Numbered from the stretch's first letter, positions 23,901 to 34,751 are shown. The stretch: DNA of 64,000 nucleotides from Linanthus parryae (GCA_023055425.1 JALGPY010000002.1:135490427-135554426), one strand, 5' to 3'. The notes: generated from the sequence alone by a model not told the origin. Numbers and translations: made by a program.

Positions 23901-25203
23901 CTGAAAAGACCATGCCTTTAGAGGGGTACAGCTTTGGGAACCATCGTACATTCTCAATGCGCGTGGCATAGGTCCTGGCAGTAAACTCCTTCCGTTTGTC
24001 GCATATCAAACTCCAAACGCACTTGGTGTTCCCTGTTCCGAACCATCTCGCAGCTCTTCCGCTGTTGCGCGCTTCTGTCTCGCCTGGGGGACACCACTTG
24101 TCAAGTTGGAGAGCAGTTGGAGCATAAGACGGCCAGCGCTCGAAAACCCACATTGTCAAAAAGGAAATATTGACAAAAGTCAGTACATCGAGGCGGCCAC
24201 GCGACTCCCTCATAGCCAGAACCAGCTGATCAAGCCTATAGTACAGTGTGCCCAAGACCAAGGGTCCGAGTGCGACTCTCTGGCCAAGAGCGAGCCTCAC
24301 AGCAAGTGGCAACACGTGGTAGAAGACTCCATCATGGGGGTGACCATCAATCAGATACCTCGACAGCCAAGCGCAGAGAAAAGCACAAAGGGTCAAATGA
24401 TAGCCTTTACCCTCTACGTAATTCTTGGCCTCTGGGTCCTCACCCAGAAGTTTCTTAGTGATGCTGCTGTTCGCATAGTCTCGGAAGAAGTACTGCAACC
24501 ATTTGTTCCAGTTATTCTTCGCAGACGTATCGACCAACTGCCAGTTCGGAAGAGGCTTCGTAGTAGTCCACCGAGTGGAGATTTTCTTCACCTCTGCTAG
24601 GCATTCCTCCATCTGCGTGTACAAGGAAATCTCCGCAGATGTCCTCAAGGGACTCAGAGGGTCCACTTCGCCCATGTGGGAAAGCTCGTACAACATCTAA
24701 ACGTCCTCGAGTGTGGGGGCAGCCTCGAACTCAGCAAAATGGAACGTATGAGTCGCAGGCGAGTAGCGGGACAGAAGGTCTAGAAGCATGGACTGATCCA
24801 GCTTCACGGCAGCACCCTTCATAGCACGGATAGCAAAGTATACGCCGGCTTCATTAAGAGTCACAGCGTGATGGTCCAACACGTGGTCAATCCACTCATC
24901 CATATAGTCCAATTTTTGGACGAACGCCTGAGTAGAAATCGCAGTATATGGGAAGTGCCCGTTCTCGATCCCCAATCGAACTACATCCTCGGAACCAACC
25001 AACTCGAGCAAGGCTGAGTTAACTGGGCGAGTTAGCGTCAGCAATCGTTCAACTGGAACAGGATCGGGCATCCTCTTCGCCTTTACCCTCGCGTGGTAGA
25101 AATCTTTGCCGCCTAAAAAGGGGGCTTTTCGCCACAAGGCCTGCGGAAGGTCGGGTATCTCTTCATCTTCTTTGACGGGTCTGGTTACTCTTGTCTTGGC
25201 CAT
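20914..25203 (-). pseudogene. Antisense five-exon gene with plant-mobile-domain-like N terminus, element 1
   Basis: Exons by comparison with element 2: 25203-23323, 23248-22774, 22695-22042, 21960-21472, 21389-20914. Introns are 74, 78, 81 and 82 nt. Exon lengths total 3,975 nt, exactly 1,325 codons, which strongly supports the model. Exon 1 (MAKTRVTRPV start) has the THTFHFAEFEAAPTLEDV block typical of plant mobile domains, followed by a hydrophobic YHLTLCAFLCAWLSRYL segment. Exons 2-4 are acidic and low complexity with a Glu/Arg-rich helix; exon 5 ends in a Gln/Lys/Glu coiled coil. Lesions here are two TAG codons (24697-24699; 23734-23736) where a Gln codon stands in element 2, and loss of the AG before exon 4 (GG instead). 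Function is unknown; plant mobile domains occur in host and transposon-derived proteins. Confidence 0.85.
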
Positions 25204-25464
25204 TCCTGCGGAAGAGCAAGAAAAAGGGGGGAGAAATACCACACTTCAGTTTGAATTTTGAAATTCAAAGATCTATGCAAAGGAAGACGAACAGTTCTGG
25301 TATCGATTTCAGAAATTGGGGAGTTGCAAGATCTCGTATTGTTGAAGGATTAAAGCAAAGCGGGTTCAAAGATCAAAGCCTCTTCACAAATTTCATGGGT
25401 TTACAGATTCAACGCAGTTCAAGGCAAACACTGGTATCTTAAATCAAAAGTAAGCGAGGCCAAC

Positions 25465-25573
25465 CTTGTTTTCTTGAAGCCTGCTTGGATATGCACAATT
25501 GAAGAATACGATTGGCAGTTCTGAACTGGTGATTGATTATCTGGATCTGCTCTCGAAGATCTCCGGGTACCAT
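25465..25573 (-). other. Possible upstream coding exon of the antisense gene, element 1
   Basis: An ATG at 25573 opens 36 codons plus 1 nt (MVPGDLREQIQ start) before a weak donor AAG|GTTGG. A good acceptor (pyrimidine tract then CAG) precedes the main ATG by 2 nt; joining would keep frame. Element 2 has the same 109 nt arrangement. It could instead be an upstream ORF in the leader. Confidence 0.35.
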
Positions 25574-25620
25574 TCACTTTAAGAGAAAGAAGTGATGCTT
25601 TGCAATAATGGGGGATACAA

Positions 25621-25631
25621 GGTATTTATCC
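25621..25631 (-). promoter_or_regulatory. Putative promoter TATA of the antisense gene, element 1
   Basis: GGATAAATACC on the minus strand, about 50 bp before the upstream ATG at 25573 and internal to the 3' LTR. Conserved at 53727 in element 2. Confidence 0.4.
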
Positions 25632-25877
25632 AAAACAATGAAGGGTTGTGTCCTTTCGATAGTCGAATCGCAACCGTCACCGTCGAATCGCGCAATCACA
25701 GGACAAGCTGACGTCACGCCTAAAACCCTAAAGGTCAGACGGCACGACTCTAGGGGTTTTAGGTCATAATGACACGCACGGGGGCTGAACTTACCCGTAT
25801 TTGAATTGGTGCGTGGCGGCGACGCGTATGTTGGTTTCCGCGCATGGAAGTCTATACGGCTATGAGTCTTCACGCGC

Positions 25878-25887
25878 AGAAAGGGGG
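25878..25887 (+). other. Polypurine tract, Tat element 1
   Basis: AGAAAGGGGG followed by CTAA and the 3' LTR start at 25892. Confidence 0.75.
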
Positions 25888-25891
25888 CTAA

Positions 25892-26515
25892 TGTAGATAC
25901 TGCTTTCTGACATGACAGATCTTGGCCACGTGGCAGCCATCCAACACACCATATTGTGCTCCACACACACTGGATCACCAGCCGAGCTGATCCATGTGGG
26001 GGCTGCGAGACAGAGCCCTCGCATACCACTGCACGGGACTTGTAGGGACTTGTGGTTTGGAGGCTAGAGTAAGCCCTGTCGCGTGCGAGCCAAGCCCGCA
26101 CGCAACCTTTAGTAACTGTTTTGAGAGATTTATGGCACGAGCTCCATAAACCCGGTCAATCCGGTCAAACCCGGTCAACCTCGTAACGGTTCCGGTATTC
26201 GCGCACCACGTGCTCTAACGGTCCCTATATACTCGGACGGACGTGCCGTTATGGTTAAGCTAATTAAGCCGCCATTAATGGGCGCATTAACCACACTACA
26301 ACGGTCACGTTCTCCAATATATATAGATCGTCAACCTTTCCATACAAAGGAGAACACACTGCCATACGCGGAAGCTCTGCCAAACCTCTGTCTCTCTCTC
26401 AGACATTGCTACTGCCTTACTCTCTCCCTACACACAACCCCACTCTTCCTGTGCGATCCTTATCCACTACATACGGTGTACACGGAGGTCTCCCCGCCGG
26501 AATCTCTTGTGCACA
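25892..26515 (+). repeat. 3' LTR of Tat element 1
   Basis: 624 bp, TGTAGATACTG to TGTGCACA. Compared with 11356-11980 I see CCAGCA/CCAACA, CGCGAC/CGCAAC, CCAGTA/CCAATA and one missing G. Followed by the ACCCC duplication. Confidence 0.95.
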
Positions 26516-26592
26516 ACCCCCTAGATGAAAAATGGCCAAACACTTAGTAAAAATCCGGTGGTCAATGTGACAGCAACTCACTGAAAGTGTAG

Positions 26593-26608
26593 GATCACAA
26601 TTGTGATC
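26593..26608. repeat. Perfect 16 bp palindrome
   Basis: GATCACAATTGTGATC equals its own reverse complement. It sits just before a 147 bp direct duplication that is itself rich in GATCAC/GTGATC motifs. Confidence 0.85.
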
Positions 26609-26610
26609 TC

Positions 26611-26903
26611 AAGATCACCCGCAAGACCACACTGTGATCCTATGATCACAAAAGGTGACCACAAGACCAAAAACAAGATCACAAGTCTTAAAAAATTAAA
26701 AGAAAGAGACTTTACTATTTTTTTGGACGGACGGAAGAAAGAGAAAGAAAAGGAGACAAGATCACCCGCAAGACCACACTGTGATCCTATGATCACAAAA
26801 GGTGACCACAAGACCAAAAACAAGATCACAAGTCTTAAAAAATTAAAAGAAAGAGACTTTACTATTTTTTTGGACGAACGGAAGAAAGAGAAAGAAAAGG
26901 AGA
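26611..26903. repeat. 147 bp tandem duplication (two copies)
   Basis: Copy 1 is 26611-26757 and copy 2 is 26758-26903, starting AAGATCACCCGCAAGACC and ending in a purine-rich GAAAGAGAAAGAAAAGGAG stretch. Nearly identical, so recent. The open frame across it is a by-product of purine richness. Confidence 0.9.
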
Positions 26904-27567
26904 TTCACGCTGGGGAGAAAGAAGAAGAAAGGGAGGAGGTTACGGGTTCAGGAGGAGCTTCTTCTTCTTGTTTGGTTGATTACTATTAGCTAAACTCCAT
27001 TGCTAGGCTTCTCTAGAGAGCATAGGGTTTATGTAGACGAATGATTTTCCGACTTTAACTTTTTCTCATGCGTTTATGCTTTGATCTATTGAATGAATAT
27101 TTAGTTTATTAAACTTGTTAGTGAGTCTCGCCTATTGACACATAGTTGAATTCTTGCACGATGCTTGAAGCTTGCACTGGGAACCTAGGGTATTTCTCAG
27201 TTCTAGAAGCTGAGTTTCAAAGGGCGTACAATTGCTCATTGCTTTCATGGACTGATGTGAGCATTGAAAGTCGCTCCAAATATTAATAATATTATTTTGT
27301 AGTGGTAAACGAGAAAATTACTTAATTGACCACACCACTCGTCACGATGTTAAGAACATTTTTTCTTATTTAAAAGAAAACATCATATTTACAACTCACT
27401 ACTATAAGAAGTCATATATAGAAAATGAAAAAGATATAGTTATTCTCTCGGACAGGAGAAATCAACTACGAGCACATTCATTAACAACACAAAAGATGTG
27501 ATCTGGAAGGCATTAACAAAAAAATTGTACATTGAAAATATGATTTCCACGGTGTCTTAGCCTTCAC
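26904..27567. other. No gene seen; possible old LTR leader
   Basis: Non-coding. Text such as TAAACTCCATTGCTAGGCTTCT resembles leader regions of plant LTR elements, and it may be the continuation of the sequence split by element 1 at 11351. No boundaries were found. Confidence 0.3.
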
Positions 27568-27881
27568 TAGGGGTGCAACTTAGGCGGATTGAACCCGACT
27601 AACCCGAGCCCAGCCCGAAATAAAATAGGGTCTGGTCACATAGTTTGAGTAATTTGGACGGGCTTGGACAAGACCTCTCAGCCCGTTGCAATTAGAGTCG
27701 GGCTTGAACACAAGTATTAAATGACGGGCTAAGCCGAATTGTCTAATTTGCACGAACACTACCTACAAATATTATTTTTGAGAGAATTATGTAACATGTC
27801 TAATATGAATTTGCTACTATTCTTTTGATAATTAGTGATGTTTGTAATCATTGTTCTTTTGAGAGGATAATCATTGTTCTT

Positions 27882-27969
<88 letters not shown>

Positions 27970-28213
27970 TGAACTAGTTGATTTGTTTTATACAAAAGAT
28001 TTATTATTCTCTTATGTTATAAAAAAATGTACTATTTTTAGTGTACCAACCCGAATTCAACCCTAACCCGAATTGATTTGTACGAATTTAGGCTCAGGCA
28101 GGCAATGCTCTTAACTTGTACTGGGCTGGGTTTGGGCAGCCTCGACAGAACTCATGCTCTGGCTAGGACAAGGGTGTCAACCCCCCGTCAACCCCGCCTG
28201 AGTTGCAGCCCTA
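27568..28213. mobile_element. hAT-type MITE with (TA)n core
   Basis: 646 bp bounded by imperfect inverted ends TAGGGGTGCAACTTAGGCGG and CCGCCTGAGTTGCAGCCCTA, flanked by 8 bp near-duplications GCCTTCAC (27560-27567) and GCCTCAAC (28214-28221). An 8 bp target duplication and TAGGG-type ends fit the hAT superfamily. No transposase. The mismatched duplication indicates age. Confidence 0.65.
27887..27967. repeat. (TA)n microsatellite
   Basis: About 80 bp of uninterrupted TA inside the MITE. Confidence 0.97.
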
Positions 28214-28769
28214 GCCTCAACAATTATAGAAAATATTGAAAGCATAGTATCTCTTTCTATTTTAATTGTTCATACCTTTACACAATTTTAATTGTTGTGG
28301 TAATATAATATTTTTTTAGAGTGAGCTATATTTTTCTTACTTTGGTCAAAAGTTTTATTGTTAATATAAACATTTAATAATAAACTTGTAGTCCAAACGA
28401 TAATAGACATTGCAAATCGGTGCAAATACATGATGAAGAGTAACAATAACCATAGCAAAAGGTTTCGGGATGTAATAGAAAACAAAAGGTAAATAATAAT
28501 CAAACAATTTAATAAAATCATTAAGTTTTTAACAAGATCTGTTCATAATGCGATTACATAAAATAAATGTTACTTTAAAAAAATAAAAATATTAACTAAT
28601 AGATTCGCACAACTGTGCGGGTTAACGACTACTATAATGAATTCCCTATCAAAACTGTAATTCTCAGAGTTTAAGTCACCCCCTCAGTAGAAACATTATA
28701 ACAATAACTAACAAAAAAATCATGAAAAGAATGTTAAAAAATAAGGGCCAGTGTCAATCCTCTTTTTGG
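28214..28769. other. AT-rich intergenic region
   Basis: No coding, repeat or structural signal recognised. Probably 3' flank of the CASP-like gene, which reads toward it. Confidence 0.5.
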
Positions 28770-29341
28770 CTAAGTGTTGTTGAGAAGAAGAGGATTAATG
28801 GCGACATGAATGCTTAAAAGAGTAAGAACACAGTGTATTAAAGCTCCAATGGAATAAGCAACTAGAGCTCCCAAAACACGGTCGCAGAAGGGAGAGACAC
28901 GAATGCAGTACTGCGGCCAACTTGCTTGAGGATTTCCAATTACCATGCTAGCATACTGAGTCCATGCTACTCCACCTCCTGAAGCAATTAACGCAAAAAT
29001 AACCACGTCCAATGCTGCAACTAGCCGCCATAGCAAACTCCCGGATGGAAGAAAAAGAACAAGGCCTGAATAAAAACATGTTATGCCATTAACGATGACA
29101 AAATACCTGCAAAATAAGAAATAAACTTAATAAATAAGATCAAACAACAACAAAAATGGACGAGTTTGAAGACAGAAAAAAATGATAATTACTGTAACGA
29201 GCTCCAATCAGAGTATGTAGCTTCAATGGTGTAGTCGCTATATTGAGTTGTAACATTATCGGTTACAACAACGATGAGCGATACAAGGTTGCCTAACAAG
29301 ATTAGGCTTCTAGCTGCAATTGTACAAGCATTCTTTGCCAT
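28770..29341 (-). CDS. CASP-like four-transmembrane protein (DUF588 family), two exons
   Basis: Exon 1 is 29341-29193 and exon 2 is 29106-28770, with an 86 nt GT-AG intron splitting codon 50. The product is 161 residues, a usual CASP-like length. Four hydrophobic helices at about 9-27, 51-69, 75-97 and 128-150 match the family, with Arg11 at helix 1 and Asp83 in helix 3, the two charged residues conserved in CASP-like/MARVEL-related proteins. DWSSLQYFVIVNGITCFYS and SPFCDRVLGALVA are family-typical blocks. Such proteins sit in the plasma membrane and can form scaffold domains; true CASPs organise the Casparian strip, but many CASP-like members have unknown roles. The frame is intact, with a start in good context and stop TAG. 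It is the only convincing host gene in the window, surrounded by transposons. Confidence 0.88.
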
Positions 29342-30018
29342 GGATCACAACCTGCACACCAGACACCATACGAGTGATTATACCAATTAATTACCCGGAC
29401 GCTAAACCAGGAAACATAATATTTGACGTCATCTAATTATGGTTATAGCTTTTTTCTGCCGGGAAAATTATTGTGCAGATCTTGACTTAAGGAAAAGATG
29501 ACATTAAATTAGGGAATGTAACGAGTCAAGATTTGGCGAAATTATTTTTCTTATTTTGATTTCAATGACTTCTCATTCCTGATGAGAGAACAACAATGCC
29601 ATAACTAAGAAAAGCCATGTAATTAGTCTTCTAACACTCTCTAGCCTGCTGCCTCGGCAACTAAAAGTCTTGGCCATCTAAACCTTAAGACCTTATAGGA
29701 TCGCACCAGCTTGAATTGATGAACCTGATCCGAGTAACACTATTTCTAGATGAGGATTTCCTATGAATCATATTGCACTAATGTTTAAGCAAATGGGTTA
29801 GCTTCCTTGTAAACCGTTGCTGAGGTTCTGGCTGATCATCAATGTAAACCCTAAATTCTCTAATCTAAGACCTTAGGGCTTGTAAACAAGGACATGGGAG
29901 GTTGTCTGCACGATTTAATGCTTCAACTACCATTGTGGACAGGGTTTCTTCACCTGCAACTCTACACCACACCAAACTCTATACCGTCATTTAGGTTTCA
30001 ACAAAATCATAAGAACAC
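29342..30018. other. Upstream region of the CASP-like gene, nothing else seen
   Basis: Presumed promoter side of the gene. No clear TATA box or transposon end was recognised. Confidence 0.4.
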
Positions 30019-30520
30019 TGTTGGGAATATGCCTTGAATGGGCTCGAGGAGCTTGGCGAAAAGTTCGGCGACGAAGAGGGGCAAGGAAAAAAGGCCAAAA
30101 CGGAGAATCAAGACGAAGAGAAGGATGACAAAAAAGAAAATAGCGGCTCACAGTGTCAGGGAGGTCACACGACATCAAAAATCAGGTTCCACGACCTGGG
30201 GGGAGGCCGCACGACCTCTAGTCCAGGTCGCACGACCTGGTTCGGGGGCTGGGGATTTTGGAATTGTTTCTTTATGTGTTTTAGGTCCGTTTTGGAGATT
30301 TCTTTGGGATCAAGCAAGCCTAGTAGGTCTATATAAACGTGCATAGGTTGAGGTCGTGGGTTGTATCCGTGGTGTTTCTCTCTAATAAATTGGGTTTTTG
30401 GGTCGTGAATGTAATTAGTTTCACAACTAGTGAACCACGTTAATTCTTTGTCTCTTGTTCTTTATTGTTCATCGTTTTTGCTTGATACCGAGATTCATCC
30501 GCTGAAAAATAACAAACGCT
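30019..30520 (+). mobile_element. Copia-type LTR fragment with TATA box and palindrome cluster
   Basis: Begins TGTTGGGAATATGCC, a start common to copia LTRs. It contains a palindrome cluster (30161-30239), a TATA box TCTATATAAAC near 30328, and a leader ending in GATTCATCCGCTG that resembles copia U5. The 3' boundary is uncertain and no internal region follows, so this is a truncated or solo LTR. Confidence 0.5.
30161..30239. repeat. Four near-palindromic 16 bp boxes
   Basis: GAGGTCACACGACATC (30161), CAGGTTCCACGACCTG (30183), GAGGCCGCACGACCTC (30203) and CAGGTCGCACGACCTG (30224), spaced about 20 bp. They share a GG-T/C-C-CGACC dyad and lie about 90-170 bp upstream of the LTR TATA box, so they may be paired binding sites. 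Confidence 0.6.
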
Positions 30521-30614
30521 ATTGCATCATGAAATATGGAAGACAAAAAATAAAATTTACTAAGTACCTGTATGTTTGCATCTATCCAACAAACGAAAAT
30601 TGCTATTTCTACGC

Positions 30615-30636
30615 GGGGGGGGGGGGGGGGGGGGGG
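30615..30636 (+). repeat. 22 bp homopolymer G run
   Basis: An uninterrupted run of G. Length may be unreliable in the assembly. Confidence 0.9.
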
Positions 30637-30689
30637 TTACAAGGTGATATTAAAGTCAAAGAAAAACTAGCATAATTTAGTCTAGATTC

Positions 30690-31090
30690 ATCATAATCCA
30701 ACACATACACTAAAGAGTTAGAGAGAAAGAGAAAAAGAGATTTTCTCCACCCTAGATTTCAGCCACCATTGGTGCCGCCCCCTCTTGAAGCTCACGACCA
30801 TGAGATGGCCGCCCCTCTCTCTTGCTTCCACGGTTGGATTGGATCCGGTCAGCGTGCAAGTCCAGATTCGTTGATTTTGTGTGACGAGATCTCCTTCTTC
30901 CTACGATTGCTAGCACAATTGGAGAAGAAGTCAAGTTCATATCTATTCGTGTGGATACCGTAGAGACGTTGTTCCTTTGATATGCCTTAGTGATCGTCAC
31001 CTGTCAGTTTGACTGAGTTAAACCTCTAATCATCAGATTAAGCTCATTCACATCGGCCCTTGGTGGGTTTTGGCAAATTAATTTTTGTAT
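30690..31090 (+). mobile_element. Possible LTR leader fragment
   Basis: Phrases such as ATTCGTGTGGATACCGTAGAG, GTGATCGTCACCTG and a terminal GTATATCCGCTGCG resemble R-U5 regions of plant copia LTRs. No start, partner LTR or target duplication was found. Confidence 0.3.
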
Positions 31091-31479
31091 ATCCGCTGCG
31101 TTTGGTTGTCCAAAACCCAAAAGTTGATACCTGTGTTGCTACGCAGACAGTGGGTTATCTATCCTTGCCTTATCCATTTTCTTCACTTCTACTCCTTTGT
31201 CTGCGTAGCCACGCTGACAACAGCTCTAGAAATCTCTTTTTTCCTTCCTTAGCATGTTCAGTCCCTCTTGGATCCTCTCCAAATATTTCCAAGTTCTAAC
31301 AAGCCCTGTCCATGGATAAACAACATGAACAAACCCCGTGATTATATCCAAAAATGCGTGAAATGATGCAGATTTTCAAAAATACGGTCAAAATGCTTTA
31401 TCATGGATTACATGGCTAAATAAGGTGGAAATCCTAATAAACAGATGACACTTGACACATTTTCCTCTCAAGTCACACT
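31091..31479. other. No feature recognised
   Basis: Non-coding sequence between the LTR-like leader and the copia relic. Confidence 0.4.
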
Positions 31480-33063
31480 CAAGAATAACTCCTAGTGAGG
31501 AGTTATCACCTGCTCATTTTCATTAGAAGAAATGAAAAGACTAGATCTATGATAATCTAAGACGTTACGACCAAGATTTCCAAGACGGTTGTGCCCACCA
31601 AAGCAGGAAGAGCGACAAGAGACTGGGAATGAGAGGTAAACATACGCAAGATGAGAGAATAGAGGCTCATGAGCTATTGCTCCTCAGCCAAAGGCTCCCT
31701 GAATAAAGGTCCATCACAAATAAAGCGGCTGGGTCAAACTCGATAGAGTCATTGACGGACATAGGCAAGACTTTTGATAATGCCGGGAGCAAGAAGGGAA
31801 TTTTTGAGTTTGAGAGGGCGGGTTTAGGTACAGATAGTATTCTGATCAGAACCACACACTGAAATGCTCATGTCATTACCAATATTCATATCAGAAACAT
31901 GAGAACTGAATGAGACAGAGGAGAGATTAGATATCTAAAAGGTGAAGTGAGAGGACGTCCTAGAGTCCATATACCATGTTCGATCCGGACCATTGAGGGT
32001 CATGCTTGAAAACTCTGTACCCAAAGTAGTAATAGACAGAGAGGAACCTGTAGTGGCAGCAAAGGCCCGTGGATGGTGTGCGGATGGAGGACCAAGAATA
32101 CCCATCGTTGCAGCTTAGATAGGGTGACGAGGACCAGTTGGTGCTAAGTCCGATGCCGTGGGACAGGGGAACTGTGGTGCAGCCGCGTACGAGGTGGAAG
32201 GGCACGACTCCAGCTACCATAAAGAGATGCAAGCATGAAGGGGATATGGTTGAGGGAGCTGCTTAGTGTGACCGCGTGCCTTTCGGTTAGAGTGACGAAA
32301 ACTACCAATTCTTTGCGATCCTGTGACTGGTGGGTTGTTGGCGGTACTGGAGGACAAGGAAAAACCTCCTAACGGGTCTGACGAGACCCATGAGATGCAG
32401 ACATCCTGACCTGATGAGACCCATGAGCAGAAGCCTCCTGGCGAGCTAGACAATGCTTCTAAACGCAGCATGGAGACAGCTGCAAGGAACGATGGTAGTT
32501 GGGAGTTTTATTATATCAGCATAGCGACGCCACCAAACATCAGAATCAAACCATTGGTGAGCTGGATCACCAACTGCTTAATCCTAACTGGTGTGCGAAT
32601 CGCAAGGAGACACTAGTACATTTCAGTTTGCTGCAGTATTCGTCAAGAGATGAACATTGGTCTAATCGGAAGGAGACAAACCCTAGCTCCAATTTATCAA
32701 CCCGTGAACTCTTATTGTAACAGAAGAGGGTCTCCAGTTTTACCCATGCCTCTCGAGCGGATTTATTTGGGGCCAAAATCGCAAGCACCAAGTCATCAGA
32801 TATGGTCTAATAAATCCAAGACAGGATGACGACATAAATAGACTTCCACAGGGGGTCGCCCGTATGAGTGGTTGCGGTGGGCGCATCAAGATGATCAGAA
32901 ACACTATACGAATTTGTTTGAAGTAAAAAAATGTAACCCAATGATCATACTGAACTTTATTATTATCAAGAATGAACCTGACTTTCTTCTCAATGTTTGT
33001 CACCAAGAAAACAGGGTGGATTTGTTCTTTGAGATAATCGAGGATTAGTTTTGTCACCAGCCA
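31480..33063 (-). pseudogene. Decayed Ty1/copia gag, protease and pre-integrase
   Basis: Read right to left on the minus strand. A Gag N terminus with LVTNIEKKVRFIL (near 33000) is followed by a Gag core with AREAWVKLETLF, NKSSRVDKLEL and LDQCSSLDEYCSKLK (32570-32790). Next come a Pro/Gly-rich Gag tail and TWYMDSRTSSHFTF at about 31940-31980, the protease site with DSR where active enzymes have DSG. LKLKNSLLAPGIIKSL and GGHNRLGNLGRNVLDY (near 31575) are pre-integrase blocks. Frame changes and stops occur throughout and the catalytic Gly is lost, so this is an old, dead copy. It is distinct from the copia at 33254-36382. No LTRs could be assigned. Confidence 0.75.
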
Positions 33064-33253
33064 TTACAAACATATACTAACATCCTTAGCACATGAAAAG
33101 CCACCGATACAGTGCACTAAAAAACTATTATTAATGTCAAAGAAACCTCAAACGACCTACTAAAAAAGGAATCTGATTACTGCCAAACACTCCACTTGGT
33201 ACTGTTCTTGGGTTATAGATAAATATTGCGTGCAAACTGTACGAGCGGGCATG

Positions 33254-34740
33254 TGTTGGAAATATGCCCTAGAGGCAATCTATTTCTTGTGACATTCATA
33301 TGGACTTATGTAGGGTTTTGATTCATGGATCGCACAACGGAAGCAAAATCAAACATAAGCCATGCAAAACCCTCCAAGGATCACAGGTCTAGAGACATAA
33401 CGATAGTAAAGGTAAGAAATCATAAACACACCTTTGGGTTCTCCTTGATGACTTCAAACGCGAATAATGTCACGTTCTCTATAGTTGATCCACGCCTAGA
33501 GTTGATCCTAGATCTCTCAAACTCCTTGGTGCTAGCCCGGATTAGGAAGAGGATGAACGAATCACGCAAAACGAGACAAAAAGAGGCTTTTGGCCTCTTT
33601 TTGGCCGACGGGGACGAGGGCGGCGGCAAGGGGCGGCGTCGGCCCTCCTTGTTGCTTGCTCTCTGTCCTTTTGTTCTCTCCCACTCTTGTTATGTTCACT
33701 AATGAGCATAAGTTATGAGGAAGGAAGGAAGGAGGGTCCTTTATATAGTCCAACAACTCCTTGTTAACTACCTAAAGGACTTATTCTAGTCCAACTATAA
33801 TTCAATTTAGTCCCTTCCTTACAAATTAGTCCCTACTAAGTTTGCAAGGGTTTGCAAAGTGATCCTTCTAATTAATTAATCCAATTAATTAATTCCCAAA
33901 TCTAGTTCAACTCTATATAGCGTGTGAACCCATAGGTTCTATCTATTTGGTAGCAACTAATTGCTAATATGGAGCGGTTTCTAACAAAACATCCATTCTA
34001 GCCAACTAATAGAATAGTCATCTTGACAACCTTTGTACAAGTAATTGTCTCATCCCTTTGCCTCCATATCCGGATTGGACACGAGACATACAAGTCACAC
34101 TCGTATATCCAATCCATAGTTTCTCGATCCATGGGAATAGCCTTATTCGTGCAAATAACATCAATATCCTATATTGATTTATTTGAGTCTGGCCAGACAT
34201 TCTATAAGCACTATCCCTCGAGTGGCCTAGGATATTTGATCCCGTTATGTGGGAGGGGCAAATCCTCTCTACGTCCACTACGATCTCTAAGCTTGCTTCT
34301 CATTGTATCCAGTACACGCCTTTATAACTACCCAGTTACGGTGTAGCGTTTAACGCTACCAAGATCACATTGATCCACAACTAGAATATCTAGTGACTTC
34401 AAGTCTAAGGATGACAATACCATTGCACCGCGAGAAGCACTTGTGACTCAACATAACATGTATGTAGCCTTCTCGGAGATAGGTCAATCCAGTGCAACAT
34501 TCCGTAATGCACACCTATGTGTTGGATCGTGATATCTCCATATCAATCCAACCCCATACTAGTCTATAGATGATTGTCCCATTTAATCATTATACTTGAC
34601 TAGGGATATTTAAGATAAACAACACAATTGTAAATCTAAGGACTTCATTATATTAAATATCCAATAAATAATAAATGAATTTTCTAGCCATATACAAATT
34701 CATACTAAACTAGATTGCCTCTAGGGCATCTATTCCAACA
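33254..34740 (-). repeat. 3' LTR of the copia element (1,487 bp)
   Basis: Ends TGTTGGAA...TTCCAACA, with unusually long imperfect terminal inversion: GCCCTAGAGGCAATCTA near the left end is matched by TAGATTGCCTCTAGGGC near the right. A minus-strand TATA box GACTATATAAAGG lies at about 33738-33750. Confidence 0.88.
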
Positions 34741-34741
34741 G

Positions 34742-34751
34742 TCTCCCACTT
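34742..34751 (-). other. Polypurine tract of the copia element
   Basis: AAGTGGGAGA on the minus strand, 1 nt before the LTR start, a classic copia plus-strand primer. Confidence 0.75.

Larger units (their letters stand above)
11356..26515 (+). mobile_element. Tat-lineage Ty3/gypsy retrotransposon, element 1 (complete, defective)
   Basis: A full 15.2 kb element with two LTRs (625 and 624 bp) and the 5 bp duplication ACCCC at 11351-11355 and 26516-26520. Order: LTR, PBS, gag, protease, RT, RNase H, second (archaeal-type) RNase H, integrase, short repeats, 54 bp tandem array, antisense gene, PPT, LTR. The dual RNase H and the DGG protease are Tat-lineage traits. By eye the LTRs differ by 3 substitutions (each G in the 5' LTR, A in the 3' LTR) and one 1-nt deletion, so insertion is recent. 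Two pol frameshifts and two antisense-gene nonsense codons make it non-autonomous; it may have been mobilised in trans. Confidence 0.95.

Noticed and set aside
26603..26989. 128-codon plus-strand frame
   Set aside because: Created by the 147 bp purine-rich duplication; the protein is the same low-complexity Lys/Glu stretch twice.
27759..27995. 78-codon frame of Ile-Tyr repeats
   Set aside because: Translation of the (TA)n microsatellite.
30430..30675. 81-codon frame ending in a poly-Gly run
   Set aside because: Crosses the LTR leader and the G homopolymer; no coding features.
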